From: Bradyrhizobium monzae
GTDB lineage: Bacteria; Pseudomonadota; Alphaproteobacteria; Rhizobiales; Xanthobacteraceae
DNA: 64,000 bases
Assembly: GCF_021458635.1 (NCBI RefSeq)
Contig: NZ_JAIRDQ010000006.1
Location: forward strand, 125,105-189,104
Reading direction: 5' to 3'
The notes beneath the pieces were generated by a model. It was not told the origin of the DNA and made no database searches. It was given only the letters and a program-made list of their open reading frames with translations. The first letter of the stretch is position 1, and the number at the start of each line of letters is the position of its first letter. The position numbers and the translations under genes are program-made. Positions 28,486 to 37,329 of the stretch are shown piece by piece.

Positions 28486-30000
28486 TTAGAGGTCCACGCC
28501 CGAATAGGAACAGTTGAACGACTTATTGCAGAGCGGGAAGTCGGCAATGATGTTGCCCTCGATCGCGGTTTCCAGCAGCGGCCACTGGAACCACGACGCG
28601 TCGCGCAGGTGGCAGCGTTCGACGCGCAACTCGCCATCGAGCCGCAGCCACACCAGAACGTCGCCGCGGAAGGCCTCGGTGAGAGCCATGCCTTCGCAGG
28701 CACCGCGGCCGATCCCGGGAGGCAGCGCGGTTTCGAGCCCTCCCGGCCCAAGTTGGTCGAGGATCTGCTCGATCAACCCGATGCTCTGCTCGACCTCGCG
28801 GATTCGGATCCAGACCCGCGCGTTCACGTCACCGGCCTGGAGTACCGGCACCTCGAACGATAACGTGTCGTAAGGCGCGTAGGCAATCGCCCGCCGCGCA
28901 TCGAAATCGCGGCCCGAGGCGCGGCCGACATAACCGCCGGCGCCAAACCGGCGCGCATATTCCGCCTTCACGATGCCCGTGGTGACGGTGCGGTCCTGCA
29001 AGGACGCCGTGTTGTCATAGAGCTCGACCAGGCGCGGAAAGACCTTGCGTAGCTCCGCGAGCAGCGCGCGTAGCGCGGCAACGCCGTCCGGCGCGATGTC
29101 ACGGGTCACACCACCGGGCACGATGACGTCCATCATCAGGCGATGGCCGAACGCGACATTCGCAGCGCGCAAGCAGCGCTCACGCAAAATGCCGGTCTGG
29201 GCATGCATCAGCGCGAACGACGCGTCGTTGCAGATGGCCCCGATGTCGCCCAAATGATTGGCGAGCCGCTCCAATTCCGCCATCAGCGCCCGCAAAAGGG
29301 TCGCTTGCCTCGGCGCCTCGATCTGCAGCGCCGCTTCCACGGCACACGCAAAGGCGAAGGCATAGGCGACGGCGCTGTCGCCGGAAGTGCGGCTGGCGAG
29401 CTTCGCAGCAACCTCCAGGCTCGCGCCCTGCATCAGCGATTCGATGCCCTTGTGGGTGTAGCCGAGCCATTGCTCCAGCCGCACGACATGCTCGCCATTG
29501 GCGGTGAAGCGGAAATGGCCGGGCTCGATGATCCCGGCATGGACGGGGCCGACCGCCACCTGGTGCAACGCCTCGCCCTCGGCCGGCAGGAACTGGTATG
29601 GCCGCACGTCGCGCGATGCGTTGCGGCCGGAGAGCGGATAGGATTTGCCCCAGGCATGGTGATCGAGCCATGGCCGCAGATCGTCGGCGACACTTGGAAC
29701 GAGCCCGAACAGATCGTGGATGGTCCGCTCCAGCCGAAGCGCCGGCGGATGACGGCTGGCGACGCTTGGAAATGTGCCGGCCGCACACTCGTAGGTGACG
29801 ACCGCGATCTCGGCCGAGCCTCCATCGCGCACAGCCATATGCACCGCGGTCGGCTCACCCCAGAGGCCAAGCAGTGTGAGGCCTCCCTCGACCAGTCGAT
29901 CGATCGCCGCCTGCCACCCCGCCTCCGTCACGACCGCGCGCGGCCAGGGCCGGTGCGACAACACCGCTTTGACTTGGGGGATGTTGTCGAGGATGTCCAT
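28486..30000 (-). CDS. hyfG: HyfG-like large subunit (NuoC-NuoD fusion) without [NiFe] cysteines
   Basis: A 504-residue protein. Residues 1-130 are a NuoC-like domain (RTIHDLFGLVP, HHAWGKSYPL), and the rest is NuoD/hydrogenase large subunit-like (VGPVHAGIIEPGHFRF, EQWLGYTHKGIESLM, ELERLANHLGDIG). In [NiFe] enzymes the first metal motif is RxCGxC. Here it reads RTSGDS, with Ser206 and Ser209 in the two cysteine places. The end reads DFPLCNKSFNCSYSGVDL, with Cys491 and Cys497 five apart instead of the CxxC motif. So it should not bind the Ni-Fe centre. It fits the hydrogenase-related (Ehr-like) complexes, whose substrate is not known. A quinone or pumping role is inference. Confidence 0.88.
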   Translation of the reverse strand: MDILDNIPQVKAVLSHRPWPRAVVTEAGWQAAIDRLVEGGLTLLGLWGEPTAVHMAVRDGGSAEIAVVTYECAAGTFPSVASRHPPALRLERTIHDLFGLVPSVADDLRPWLDHHAWGKSYPLSGRNASRDVRPYQFLPAEGEALHQVAVGPVHAGIIEPGHFRFTANGEHVVRLEQWLGYTHKGIESLMQGASLEVAAKLASRTSGDSAVAYAFAFACAVEAALQIEAPRQATLLRALMAELERLANHLGDIGAICNDASFALMHAQTGILRERCLRAANVAFGHRLMMDVIVPGGVTRDIAPDGVAALRALLAELRKVFPRLVELYDNTASLQDRTVTTGIVKAEYARRFGAGGYVGRASGRDFDARRAIAYAPYDTLSFEVPVLQAGDVNARVWIRIREVEQSIGLIEQILDQLGPGGLETALPPGIGRGACEGMALTEAFRGDVLVWLRLDGELRVERCHLRDASWFQWPLLETAIEGNIIADFPLCNKSFNCSYSGVDL

Positions 30001-30002
30001 CG

Positions 30003-31442
30003 CTACCCCAGCAGCTTCGCGACGTTCTGGAAACCGGTGACCAGCACCGGCGGCAGATAGATGCCGGCCATCAGCACCAATCCGAGGTGCGTGAACATCG
30101 GCACGTAGGAGGCTTCCGCCGGCGCGGTCTTGCCTTTGGGCTCGCCGAACATCACCGCGCCGACCCGCAAGAAAAGACCGCCGAGCGCGATGATGATGCC
30201 GAGCACCAGGATCACCGTCAGCCAGGGCGCGCGGGCGAAAGTCGAGCTCACCACGAGAAACTCGCTCATGAAGATGCCGAGCGGCGGCAGCCCGACGATG
30301 GCGATGACGCCGAGCATCAGGCCCCAGCCGAGCGCAGGGTTGGTCACCGTGAGCCCGCCGATATCGGCGATCTTCTGTGTGCCCTTGACCTGTGCGATAT
30401 GGCCGACCGCGAAGAAGATGGCCGACTTGGTCAGCGAATGCATGGTCATATGCAACAACCCTGCGAAATTCGCGAGCGGCCCGCCCATGCCGAAGGCGAA
30501 GACGATGATGCCCATATGCTCAATCGAGGAATAGGCGAACATCCGCTTGATGTCGCGGCGCCGGTACAGCATCAGTGCGGCGAAGATCACCGAGATCAGG
30601 CCCATGGTCACCATCAGCGGACCCGGCGCGATCGCCGCGGAGTTGACCGCGAGCATCATCTTGAAGCGCAGGAGCGCATAGAGCGCGACATTGAGCAACA
30701 GACCGGACAGCACCGCCGAGATCGGCGTCGGGCCCTCGGCATGCGCATCCGGCAGCCAGGCGTGCAGCGGTGCGAGGCCGACCTTGGTGCCGTAGCCGAG
30801 CAGGAGGAAGACGAAGGCGACGTTGAGCAACGCCGGGTCGAACTGTGCGGCGTGCTTCACCAGCACCGTCCATACCATGCCGTCCAGCCCCTCGCCCACC
30901 GCGGGACGCGCCGCCATATAGACCAGGATCGTGCCGAACAGCGCGAGCGCGATGCCGACGCTACCGAGGATGAAATACTTCCAGGCGGCTTCCAGCGCCT
31001 CGTGGGTGCGGTAGATACCGACCATCAGCACGGTCGTCAGCGTCGCCATCTCGACCGCGACCCACATCAGGCCGATATTGTTGGCGACGAGCGCGAGGTT
31101 CATCGCGAACATCAGCGTCTGGTACATCGCGTGGTAGAAGCGCAGGAAGGCCGGCGTCAGCCGACCGGTCTCGATCTCGTGGTGGATGTAGCTCGCGCTG
31201 AACACCGATGTCGTGAAGCCGACGAAGGTCGTCAGGACGATGAAGACCTTGTTGAGGTCGTCAAGCAGCAGATATTGCCCCGACGTCGGCTCGATCACGA
31301 ACAGCGACAGCGAGGTGAGGAAGGTCGCGAACGCCGCAACGACATTGAGCTTCGCCGTCAGCAGGTAGCCGGGCAGGATCGCGAGCAGCGCGGCCGAGAT
31401 GGCCGGGATCAGCAGGATCGCCCCGAGCGCGTCGATCGTCAT
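30003..31442 (-). CDS. hyfF: HyfF-like membrane subunit (proton-translocating, NuoN/NuoM type)
   Basis: A 479-residue protein with about fourteen membrane segments, of the Mrp-antiporter-like Proton_antipo_M family. Typical stretches are AWKYFILGSVGIALALFGT, FLLLGYGTKVGLAPLHAWLPDAHAEGPTPISAVLSGLLLNVALYALLR (channel lysines and the HAWLPDAHAEGP motif), and YSSIEHMGIIVFAFGMGG. ATG 31442 overlaps the HyfE stop by 4 bases. It is one of two antiporter-like subunits in this complex, consistent with ion pumping. Confidence 0.9.
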   Translation of the reverse strand: MTIDALGAILLIPAISAALLAILPGYLLTAKLNVVAAFATFLTSLSLFVIEPTSGQYLLLDDLNKVFIVLTTFVGFTTSVFSASYIHHEIETGRLTPAFLRFYHAMYQTLMFAMNLALVANNIGLMWVAVEMATLTTVLMVGIYRTHEALEAAWKYFILGSVGIALALFGTILVYMAARPAVGEGLDGMVWTVLVKHAAQFDPALLNVAFVFLLLGYGTKVGLAPLHAWLPDAHAEGPTPISAVLSGLLLNVALYALLRFKMMLAVNSAAIAPGPLMVTMGLISVIFAALMLYRRRDIKRMFAYSSIEHMGIIVFAFGMGGPLANFAGLLHMTMHSLTKSAIFFAVGHIAQVKGTQKIADIGGLTVTNPALGWGLMLGVIAIVGLPPLGIFMSEFLVVSSTFARAPWLTVILVLGIIIALGGLFLRVGAVMFGEPKGKTAPAEASYVPMFTHLGLVLMAGIYLPPVLVTGFQNVAKLLG

Positions 31443-32101
31443 CGCCGCTCTCCTCTGAAGCGATCGAGCTCCTGCACGTCCACGCTGTCAAAACGCTCGC
31501 GGATGCGGAACAGGAAGATGCCGATCACGATGAAGGCGATCAGCACCGAGAAGGCGACGCTGATCTCGACCACCAGCGGCATGCCCTTGGCGCCGGTTGC
31601 CGCCAGCACCAGCCCGTTCTCCAGCGACATGAAGCCGACCACCTGGCTCACCGCGTTACGCCGCGTCACCATGATCAGGAGGCCGAGCAGCAGCACCGAG
31701 AGCGCAAAGGCAAGGTCTTCGCGCGCCAGCGCGTCGGCGCCCGGGGTGACACGCAGCATCACCACCATCGACAGCGCGACGAGGCCGATCCCGGCCATCA
31801 TGGTCAGGCCCACGCCGATCACGTTCTCGATCTCGCGGTGAATGCCGAGTTGTCGGATGATCCGGTGCAGCGCCACCGGAATGATGATGGCCTTGAAGAC
31901 CAGTGCGATCAGCGCCGTGACGTAGAGATGTGGCGCGTGCTGCACATAGGCCTGCCAGGCGACCGACAGCGCCAGCACGCCGGCGTGCAGCGCATAGACG
32001 TTGAGCAGCGCATAGAGCCGGTCCTGGTAGAGCATCATGAAACTCGCGAGCACCAGAGAGCCGGCGAGCAGATGGGCGATGTCGAATTGCAGGCTGCTCA
32101 T
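31439..32101 (-). CDS. hyfE: HyfE-like membrane subunit (NuoK type)
   Basis: A 220-residue membrane protein starting at ATG 32101, 2 bases after the HyfC stop; the frame is open upstream but lies over hyfC. Six to seven membrane segments are visible. The N-terminal half is HyfE-specific (SLQFDIAHLLAGSLVLASFMMLYQDRLYALLNVYALHAGVLAL). The C-terminal half holds the NuoK-like MVTRRNAVSQVVGFMSLENGLVLAATG with the conserved glutamate. Its end overlaps the hyfF start. Confidence 0.88.
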   Translation of the reverse strand: MSSLQFDIAHLLAGSLVLASFMMLYQDRLYALLNVYALHAGVLALSVAWQAYVQHAPHLYVTALIALVFKAIIIPVALHRIIRQLGIHREIENVIGVGLTMMAGIGLVALSMVVMLRVTPGADALAREDLAFALSVLLLGLLIMVTRRNAVSQVVGFMSLENGLVLAATGAKGMPLVVEISVAFSVLIAFIVIGIFLFRIRERFDSVDVQELDRFRGERR

Positions 32102-32103
32102 CG

Positions 32104-33060
32104 CTAGAGGCTCCCGGATACGAAGCGCAACAGGGTGGCAAGCAGCGCCAGCATCAGCGCCGCGCCCAGGAACTCGGGGATCCTGAATACCCGCATCTTG
32201 GCGATCGACGTCTCGAATACGGCGAGCAGGAAGCCGAGGACCACGAGCTTGCCGAGATAGAGCAGTGCACCAAGGCCGAGCCTCACGACGCCTGCATCCG
32301 CCGCCGCCGTGCCCCATGGCAGGAACACGCAGGCGATCAGTGAGACATAGAGCAGGAGCTTGAGCTGCGACGACAGATCGATCAGCGCGAGATGCCGCCC
32401 CGAGTATTCCAGCACCATGGCCTCATGCACCATGGTGAGTTCGAGATGGGTGGCCGGATTGTCGACGGGGATCCGGGCATTCTCCGCCAGCGCCACGATG
32501 GTCAGCGCGACGAAGGCCATGCCAAGCGACACGCGCAGGCCGACCGCGTCCGAGCCCATGAATTCGGCGACGTTGGACAGCTGGGTCGAGCCCGCGATCA
32601 TCGCGACGGAGAAGACGGTGATCAACATCGCAGGCTCGGCGAGCGAGGCGATCATCACCTCGCGGCTGGAGCCGATGCCGCCGAAGGCGGTGCCGACGTC
32701 CATGCCGGCGAGTGCCTGGAAGAAACGGGCGCTGCCGAGCAGCGCGATGATGGCGATGAGGTCGGCGCTCCAGGAGAACAGGAGCCCATTGCCGAAGGTC
32801 GGCACGAGCGAGGCCGCGACCCAGGTGCCTGCGAACATCAGATAGGGGATGACGCGGAACAGCCAGGAGGCGTTGTCCGCCAGCACGACGTCCTTGCGCA
32901 TCAGGCGGATGAGATCGCGATAGGGCTGCATGAGCGGCGGACCGCGCCGGCGCAACAGCCGCGCTTTCACCTTCCGGACGAAGCCGGTGAGCAATGGCGC
33001 AAGCAGCAGCACGAGGCACATCTGGACGCCTTGCGAGAGGATGTCGCGAAGCGTGGTCAT
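32104..33060 (-). CDS. hyfC: HyfC-like membrane subunit (NuoH type)
   Basis: A 318-residue NuoH-like protein of about eight membrane segments. The start ATG 33060 overlaps the stop of hyfB by 4 bases (ATGA). The quinone-site region of the NuoH family is visible: ENARIPVDNPATHLELTMVHEAMVLEYSGRHLALIDLSSQLKLLLY (Glu, Arg, Pro-Asp, Glu-Tyr-Ser-Gly). RRRGPPLMQPYRDLIRLMRKD near the N-terminus is the conserved cytoplasmic loop. It should join the hydrophilic arm to the antiporter-like subunits. Confidence 0.9.
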   Translation of the reverse strand: MTTLRDILSQGVQMCLVLLLAPLLTGFVRKVKARLLRRRGPPLMQPYRDLIRLMRKDVVLADNASWLFRVIPYLMFAGTWVAASLVPTFGNGLLFSWSADLIAIIALLGSARFFQALAGMDVGTAFGGIGSSREVMIASLAEPAMLITVFSVAMIAGSTQLSNVAEFMGSDAVGLRVSLGMAFVALTIVALAENARIPVDNPATHLELTMVHEAMVLEYSGRHLALIDLSSQLKLLLYVSLIACVFLPWGTAAADAGVVRLGLGALLYLGKLVVLGFLLAVFETSIAKMRVFRIPEFLGAALMLALLATLLRFVSGSL

Positions 33061-35057
33061 AGCGCCACCACCAGGAGCAGCACGACCAACGCGGCGAAGA
33101 CCAGGGTCAGATAGCGGCGGATGGTGAGGAATTGCAGCGTATTGATGCGCTCGGTCGCGACGCTGATCACCTTGGCGATCGGCGCGTAGAGCGCATCCCA
33201 GATCAGGTCGCGCATGTCGACCGTGAGCCGGGCCGGCGCGGGCGACAAGGGCGGCGGCATCTCGCCGATCTCGCGCGCGGCAAGGATGACGCTGCCGAAC
33301 ACGCGGCGGATCGGCTGCGAGAAACTGGAGGCGGAGTACTGGATCGCGGGGCTCGGATCCGGATAGCCGCAATCCCAGGCTGGTGCGCGACGCAGGCGAT
33401 CGGACGCCAGGCGATGAATGGCGGAGGCTGCGGCCATGCCGCTGAGCGCTGCGAACAGAAACACCAAGAGGCCGTTATAGGAGCTGCGGCTCTCCGCGAT
33501 CGGCACGATGGTCAGCCACTCCAGTCCGGTCTGGTGCGGCATGACGTTGCCGACCATGGCCTTGCTCACCGGCGCGAGCGCGTCGATGAAGAGGCCGGGC
33601 AGGATGCCGGCGACGAGGCAGAGAGCAGCAAGCGCGAACATCGCCGCGAGCGAGAAGCGATCCGTCTCGTGCGCGGATGCGGCGACATCCGAACGGGGAC
33701 GGCCGAGGAAGCTGATGCCGTAGAGTTTGACGAAACACGCCGCGGCGAAAGCAGCGGCGAGCGCCAGCAGTCCGCCGACCGCCGGGATGATCAGCTTCAA
33801 TCCCCAGTTCGGCAGCTGCGGTGAGAGCAGGATGGCCTGGAAGGTCAGCCATTCCGAAACGAAACCGTTGAACGGCGGCAATGCCGAGATCGCGACGCAG
33901 CCGACCAGCACCGCGAACGCCGTCTTCGGCATGCGATGGATCAGCCCGCCGAGCTTCTCCATATCGCGCTCGCCGGTGACTTCCAGCACGGCGCCGGCGC
34001 CGAAGAACAGCAGGCTCTTGAACAGCGCGTGATTGAAGACGTGCAGCAGCGCCGCAGTGAAGGCGAGCGCGGCCACCCAATCGAGCCCCTGCGCCTTGAA
34101 GGCGAGTGCCAGCCCCAGGCCGGTAAAAATGATGCCGATATTCTCGATGGTCGAATAAGCGAGCACGCGCTTGATGTCGCGCTGCATGAGCGCATAGAGC
34201 ACACCCAGCGTCGCGGTCGGTCCGCCGACCAGGAGCACCACCACGCTCCACCACCACACCGGCTCCGGCAGCAGATCGAAGACGATGCGTACGAAGCCGT
34301 AGACGGCGACCTTGGTCATGACGCCGCTCATGAGGCCGGAGACGTGGCTGGGGGCGGCAGGATGGGCGAGCGGCAGCCAAGCGTGTAACGGCACCAGGCC
34401 AGCCTTGGAGCCGGCGCCCAGCAGCACGAGGATCACCACCATGCCGGCCAGCGCAGCAGAAGGATGCGAGGCTCGGATCGCGTCGAAATCGTAACCGGCG
34501 CGGCTCGCGAGCAGGCCGAAGGCGAGCAGCAGCGCCAGCGTGCCGAAACTTGCCATCAGAAGATAGACATAGCCGGCGCGGACATTCTCGGCCTCCCGGT
34601 GATGCGACACCACCATCGCCCAGGAGGTCAGCGACATGAATTCCCAGGCGACCAGGAAGCTGAAGGCATCATTTGCCAGCACGACGACGTTCATCGCCGC
34701 GAGATAGGCAGGATAGAACGGCAACACGCGGCCGGGAGAGTCCTCGTGTTGACCGTAACCGAGCGCGAACAGGCTCGCAGCGGCGCCGCCGAGATTGACG
34801 ACGACGAGGAAGAACGCGGACAGTGCATCGAGCCGGAAATGGGCACCGAGCCAGGGCAGGCCGATCGGCAGAGTCGCGGTCGGCGTCAGATAAGGGAAAT
34901 AGAGCAGATCGGACAGCGCCGTGACACATAGCGTCGATGTGGCGATCAGGCATCCGCCGTAAAGGATGAACGAGCCGCGCGGGCGCGCCGACAGCACGAC
35001 CCCCGCAGGCGCCAGCGCCAGCAGAGCCGCCACCGACCATAGCGCCACGGCGATCAT
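33057..35057 (-). CDS. hyfB: HyfB-like membrane subunit (proton-translocating, NuoL type)
   Basis: A 666-residue antiporter-like protein with about sixteen membrane segments, first gene of the six-gene operon. GAGGAG lies 6 bases before ATG 35057. Characteristic stretches are FLVAWEFMSLTSWAMVVSHHREAENVRAGYVYLLMASFGTLALL, GAGSKAGLVPLHAWLPLAHPAAPSHVSGLMSGVMTKVAVYGFVR, and YSTIENIGIIFTGLGLAL. The C-terminal extension (RRAPAWDCGYPDPSPAIQYSASSFSQPIRRVFG) is shared with HyfB and HycC. It probably conducts protons or sodium, driven by the redox part of the complex. Confidence 0.92.
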   Translation of the reverse strand: MIAVALWSVAALLALAPAGVVLSARPRGSFILYGGCLIATSTLCVTALSDLLYFPYLTPTATLPIGLPWLGAHFRLDALSAFFLVVVNLGGAAASLFALGYGQHEDSPGRVLPFYPAYLAAMNVVVLANDAFSFLVAWEFMSLTSWAMVVSHHREAENVRAGYVYLLMASFGTLALLLAFGLLASRAGYDFDAIRASHPSAALAGMVVILVLLGAGSKAGLVPLHAWLPLAHPAAPSHVSGLMSGVMTKVAVYGFVRIVFDLLPEPVWWWSVVVLLVGGPTATLGVLYALMQRDIKRVLAYSTIENIGIIFTGLGLALAFKAQGLDWVAALAFTAALLHVFNHALFKSLLFFGAGAVLEVTGERDMEKLGGLIHRMPKTAFAVLVGCVAISALPPFNGFVSEWLTFQAILLSPQLPNWGLKLIIPAVGGLLALAAAFAAACFVKLYGISFLGRPRSDVAASAHETDRFSLAAMFALAALCLVAGILPGLFIDALAPVSKAMVGNVMPHQTGLEWLTIVPIAESRSSYNGLLVFLFAALSGMAAASAIHRLASDRLRRAPAWDCGYPDPSPAIQYSASSFSQPIRRVFGSVILAAREIGEMPPPLSPAPARLTVDMRDLIWDALYAPIAKVISVATERINTLQFLTIRRYLTLVFAALVVLLLVVAL

Positions 35058-35097
35058 GGCCGCTCCTCGATCATGATCCGCGCGCGCGTCGCCATCG

Positions 35098-35436
35098 CTA
35101 TTGGCCGCCTGCGCTCGGGGGTGAAGATTTCAGCCGCACACCACGGCCCCCGGCGCTCGACGCCGCCCCCTCGGCGATCAGCTCGATGCCGGCAACCGAC
35201 AGCGCCTCGACCAGCTTCACCAGGGAATCGACATTGCCGCGGATCACCCCTTCGGAGGCCTCCATTCGCTGGATCGTCGGCAGCGACAGCGAACAGAGCT
35301 GCGCGAGTTCGCGCTGGTCGATCCTGAGCAAGGCACGGGCGGCTCGAAGCTGCGCGGCGGTGATCACGGGGCGAATGTCCGTGGCAGTTGCGGTGATGGA
35401 TTTGCCAAGCTTAGGACGCGTAAAATGACGTTTCAA
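35098..35436 (-). CDS. XRE-family helix-turn-helix regulator (small)
   Basis: A protein of up to 112 residues. The longest reading starts at TTG 35436. A GTG at 35367 would give VITAAQLRAARALLRIDQ, which is where many relatives begin; neither start has a clear ribosome site. The HTH is readable: AARALLRIDQRELAQLCSLSLPTIQRMEAS, followed by NVDSLVKLVEALSVAGIELI and a short tail containing GGRGVRL. The stop is 40 bases before hyfB on the same strand, so it may be the first gene of that operon and its regulator. Direct repeats lie just upstream. Confidence 0.78.
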   Translation of the reverse strand: MKRHFTRPKLGKSITATATDIRPVITAAQLRAARALLRIDQRELAQLCSLSLPTIQRMEASEGVIRGNVDSLVKLVEALSVAGIELIAEGAASSAGGRGVRLKSSPPSAGGQ

Positions 35437-35469
35437 GCATCATTTTCTATATGCAACGCATCATTGCGT
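35437..35469. promoter_or_regulatory. Direct repeats GCATCATT 21 bp apart plus a short palindrome
   Basis: GCATCATT occurs at 35437-35444 and at 35458-35465, exactly 21 bases (two helical turns) apart. The second overlaps the palindrome ACGCA-TCAT-TGCGT (35456-35469). The site sits right at the start of the XRE gene, so it could be its own operator. No binding data are implied. Confidence 0.35.
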
Positions 35470-35582
35470 GCGACGTCCGCGGAGCTCACGCCGCGCACCC
35501 CGCCATCAGGCTCGTCCCGACCCACCGTCATTCCGGACACGCGTTGCGCGAACCCCAGTTGCGCATCCGATGACTGTCCGCC

Positions 35583-36104
35583 TCAAAACTCGTTTGCGAT
35601 CTTCGACAGCATCCCCAGCAGGGCCTCGCGGTTGGCCTGGCCGAGCAGCTCGTTCAGCCGTGACTCGTGCTTGGTGGCGACGAGCTTCTTGGCGCGCGTC
35701 AGCACGGCCTTGCCCTTGTCGGTCAGAACCAGGATGTGCGAGCGGCGGTCGTTGGTGGAGCGGATCCGGGCGCAGAGGTCGCGGCTCTCGAGATTGTCGA
35801 GCAGGGCGACGAAGTTCGGCCGGAGGATGCCGAGAGTGGAGGCGATCTCGGTCTGGTTCCGGCCCGGGTTCTTCTCCACCAGCAGCAGCACCGAGAACTG
35901 CGCCGGCGTCAGCTGGAGCGAGGCCATGCAGCGCAAGAAGTTCTCGAACACCTTGAGCTGGGCGCGCTTGAGCACGTAGCCGAGCTGCTCCGAGAGCTCG
36001 CCGAGCTGGAGGGCCTCGGGCAGGCCCTCGGCGGCATCCTTGCGGCCCTTGGTCGCGTCACCGGGCTTTTCGGAGGACTTTTCAGCGGTTTTGGAAACGG
36101 TCAT
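35583..36104 (-). CDS. MarR family transcriptional regulator
   Basis: A 173-residue regulator with a charged N-terminal extension (KTAEKSSEKPGDATKGRKDAAEG), then the winged-helix core LSEQLGYVLKRAQLKVFENFLRCMASLQLTPAQFSVLLLVEKNPGRNQTEIASTLGILRPNFVALLDNLESRDLCARIRSTNDRRSHILVLTDKGK. The wing motif NDRRSHILVLT is diagnostic for MarR. It is divergent from the second Liv-type transporter. A 10-base inverted repeat lies between, so it probably represses one or both genes and is released by an aromatic or acyl-type ligand. That last point is family-based inference. Confidence 0.92.
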   Translation of the reverse strand: MTVSKTAEKSSEKPGDATKGRKDAAEGLPEALQLGELSEQLGYVLKRAQLKVFENFLRCMASLQLTPAQFSVLLLVEKNPGRNQTEIASTLGILRPNFVALLDNLESRDLCARIRSTNDRRSHILVLTDKGKAVLTRAKKLVATKHESRLNELLGQANREALLGMLSKIANEF

Positions 36105-36162
36105 CGCCTCATGCTCGCATTCCCGCTAAATTCGGGACGGGTCATTTGCTGCCCTTGAGATT

Positions 36163-36196
36163 ATATTTGATAATTGTTATGGACCATATCAAATAT
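36163..36196. promoter_or_regulatory. Inverted repeat ATATTTGATA-N14-TATCAAATAT, candidate MarR operator
   Basis: Perfect 10-base arms at 36163-36172 and 36187-36196, centre to centre 24 bases, in an AT-rich patch of an otherwise GC-rich intergenic region. It is 59 bases before the MarR start and 86 before the permease start, where both promoters must lie. Confidence 0.6.
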
Positions 36197-36281
36197 CGTC
36201 AGCGTATTTCAATGGCTGTGAACGGACCCTCCACCGCAACCGCGGAGATTGGTCCGGATCGTTGAGGGGGAGCGTCCGGTC

Positions 36282-37322
36282 TTGAACACCACCATCATGC
36301 TGTTCCTGCTGCAGGACGGCATTACCAATGGCGCGATCTATGCGCTGCTCGGCCTGGCGCTGGTGCTGGTGTTCGCCGTCACCCGCGTCATCCTCATCCC
36401 CCAAGGCGAATTCGTCACCTATGGCGCGCTGACCTATGCCTCGCTGGCCTCGGGCCAGATGCCGGGCACGGCCAAGCTTGCGCTGGCCATGGGCATCGGC
36501 GCCTGCGCCTTCGACCTGTTCGCGGCCCGCAAGGCCCTGCATGGCCGGCTGATCGTCCGCAGCGTCCTCGCCAACATCGTGCTGCCGGCCATCGTGCTGG
36601 CGCTGACGATCTACTTCGCGGCCCAGAAGCCGCCGGTCGCAGTCTGCATCGCGCTGTCGCTGGTGATCGTGGCCATGATCGGCCTCTATCTCTACCGCAT
36701 CGCGTTCCAGCCGCTGGCGCACACCTCGGTGCTGGTGCTGCTGATTGCCTCGGTCGGCGTCCATCTGGCGCTGCAGGGACTGGGCCTGCTGTTCTTCGGC
36801 GCCGAGGGCCAGCGCGGACCGGCGGTGCTCTCCGGCGCCTTCAGCGCGGGCTCGCTGCGCTTCACCGGCCAGAGTCTCACGGTCTACGGCATCACCATCG
36901 CCTTCATCGTCGGGCTCTGGCTGTTCTTTGGGCTAACGCTTTACGGCAAGGCGCTGCGCGCCACCGCCGTCAACCGGCTCGGGGCGCGGCTCGCCGGCAT
37001 CCGCACCACGCTGTCGGGCCAGATCGCCTTCCTGCTGGCCTCCGTCATCGGCGCGCTGTCGGGCATCATGATCGTGCCGATCACGACGCTCTACTATGAC
37101 TCCGGCTTCCTGATCGGCCTGAAGGGCTTTGTCGCCGCGATCATCGGCGGCCTCGTCAGCTATCCGCTCACAGCGGTCGCAGCCCTCTTCGTCGGCATCG
37201 TCGAGGCGTTCTCGTCCTTCTATGCCTCGAACTACAAGGAGGTGATCGTGTTCATGCTGCTGATCCCCGTCCTGCTGTTGCGCTCGCTCGCCGCGCCTGC
37301 CGTCGAAGAAGAGAAGGACTGA
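36282..37322 (+). CDS. ABC transporter permease (LivH type), second transporter
   Basis: A 346-residue permease. I chose TTG 36282 because GGGGGAG stands 9 bases before it and NTTIMLFLLQDGITNGAIYALLGLALVLVF is a normal LivH start. Other choices are GTG/ATG codons at 36249 and 36297. It has the VILIPQGEFVTYGAL motif, GKALRATAVNRLGARLAGI as the coupling loop, and about nine membrane segments. It is longer than the usual 290 because of an extra hydrophobic stretch around residues 65-115. The next gene starts 7 bases later. Confidence 0.88.
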   Translation: MNTTIMLFLLQDGITNGAIYALLGLALVLVFAVTRVILIPQGEFVTYGALTYASLASGQMPGTAKLALAMGIGACAFDLFAARKALHGRLIVRSVLANIVLPAIVLALTIYFAAQKPPVAVCIALSLVIVAMIGLYLYRIAFQPLAHTSVLVLLIASVGVHLALQGLGLLFFGAEGQRGPAVLSGAFSAGSLRFTGQSLTVYGITIAFIVGLWLFFGLTLYGKALRATAVNRLGARLAGIRTTLSGQIAFLLASVIGALSGIMIVPITTLYYDSGFLIGLKGFVAAIIGGLVSYPLTAVAALFVGIVEAFSSFYASNYKEVIVFMLLIPVLLLRSLAAPAVEEEKD

Positions 37323-37329
37323 GGCAGAG

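Noticed and set aside
30087..31841. Long plus-strand open frame opposite hyfF and hyfE
   Set aside because: Extremely rich in Arg, His, Gln, Asp and Glu, the complement of hydrophobic membrane codons; no ribosome site.
27958..35057. Reading the six-gene operon as a working formate hydrogenlyase or hydrogenase 4
   Set aside because: The large subunit lacks the four [NiFe] cysteines, and no formate dehydrogenase, ferredoxin subunit or maturation genes are present.
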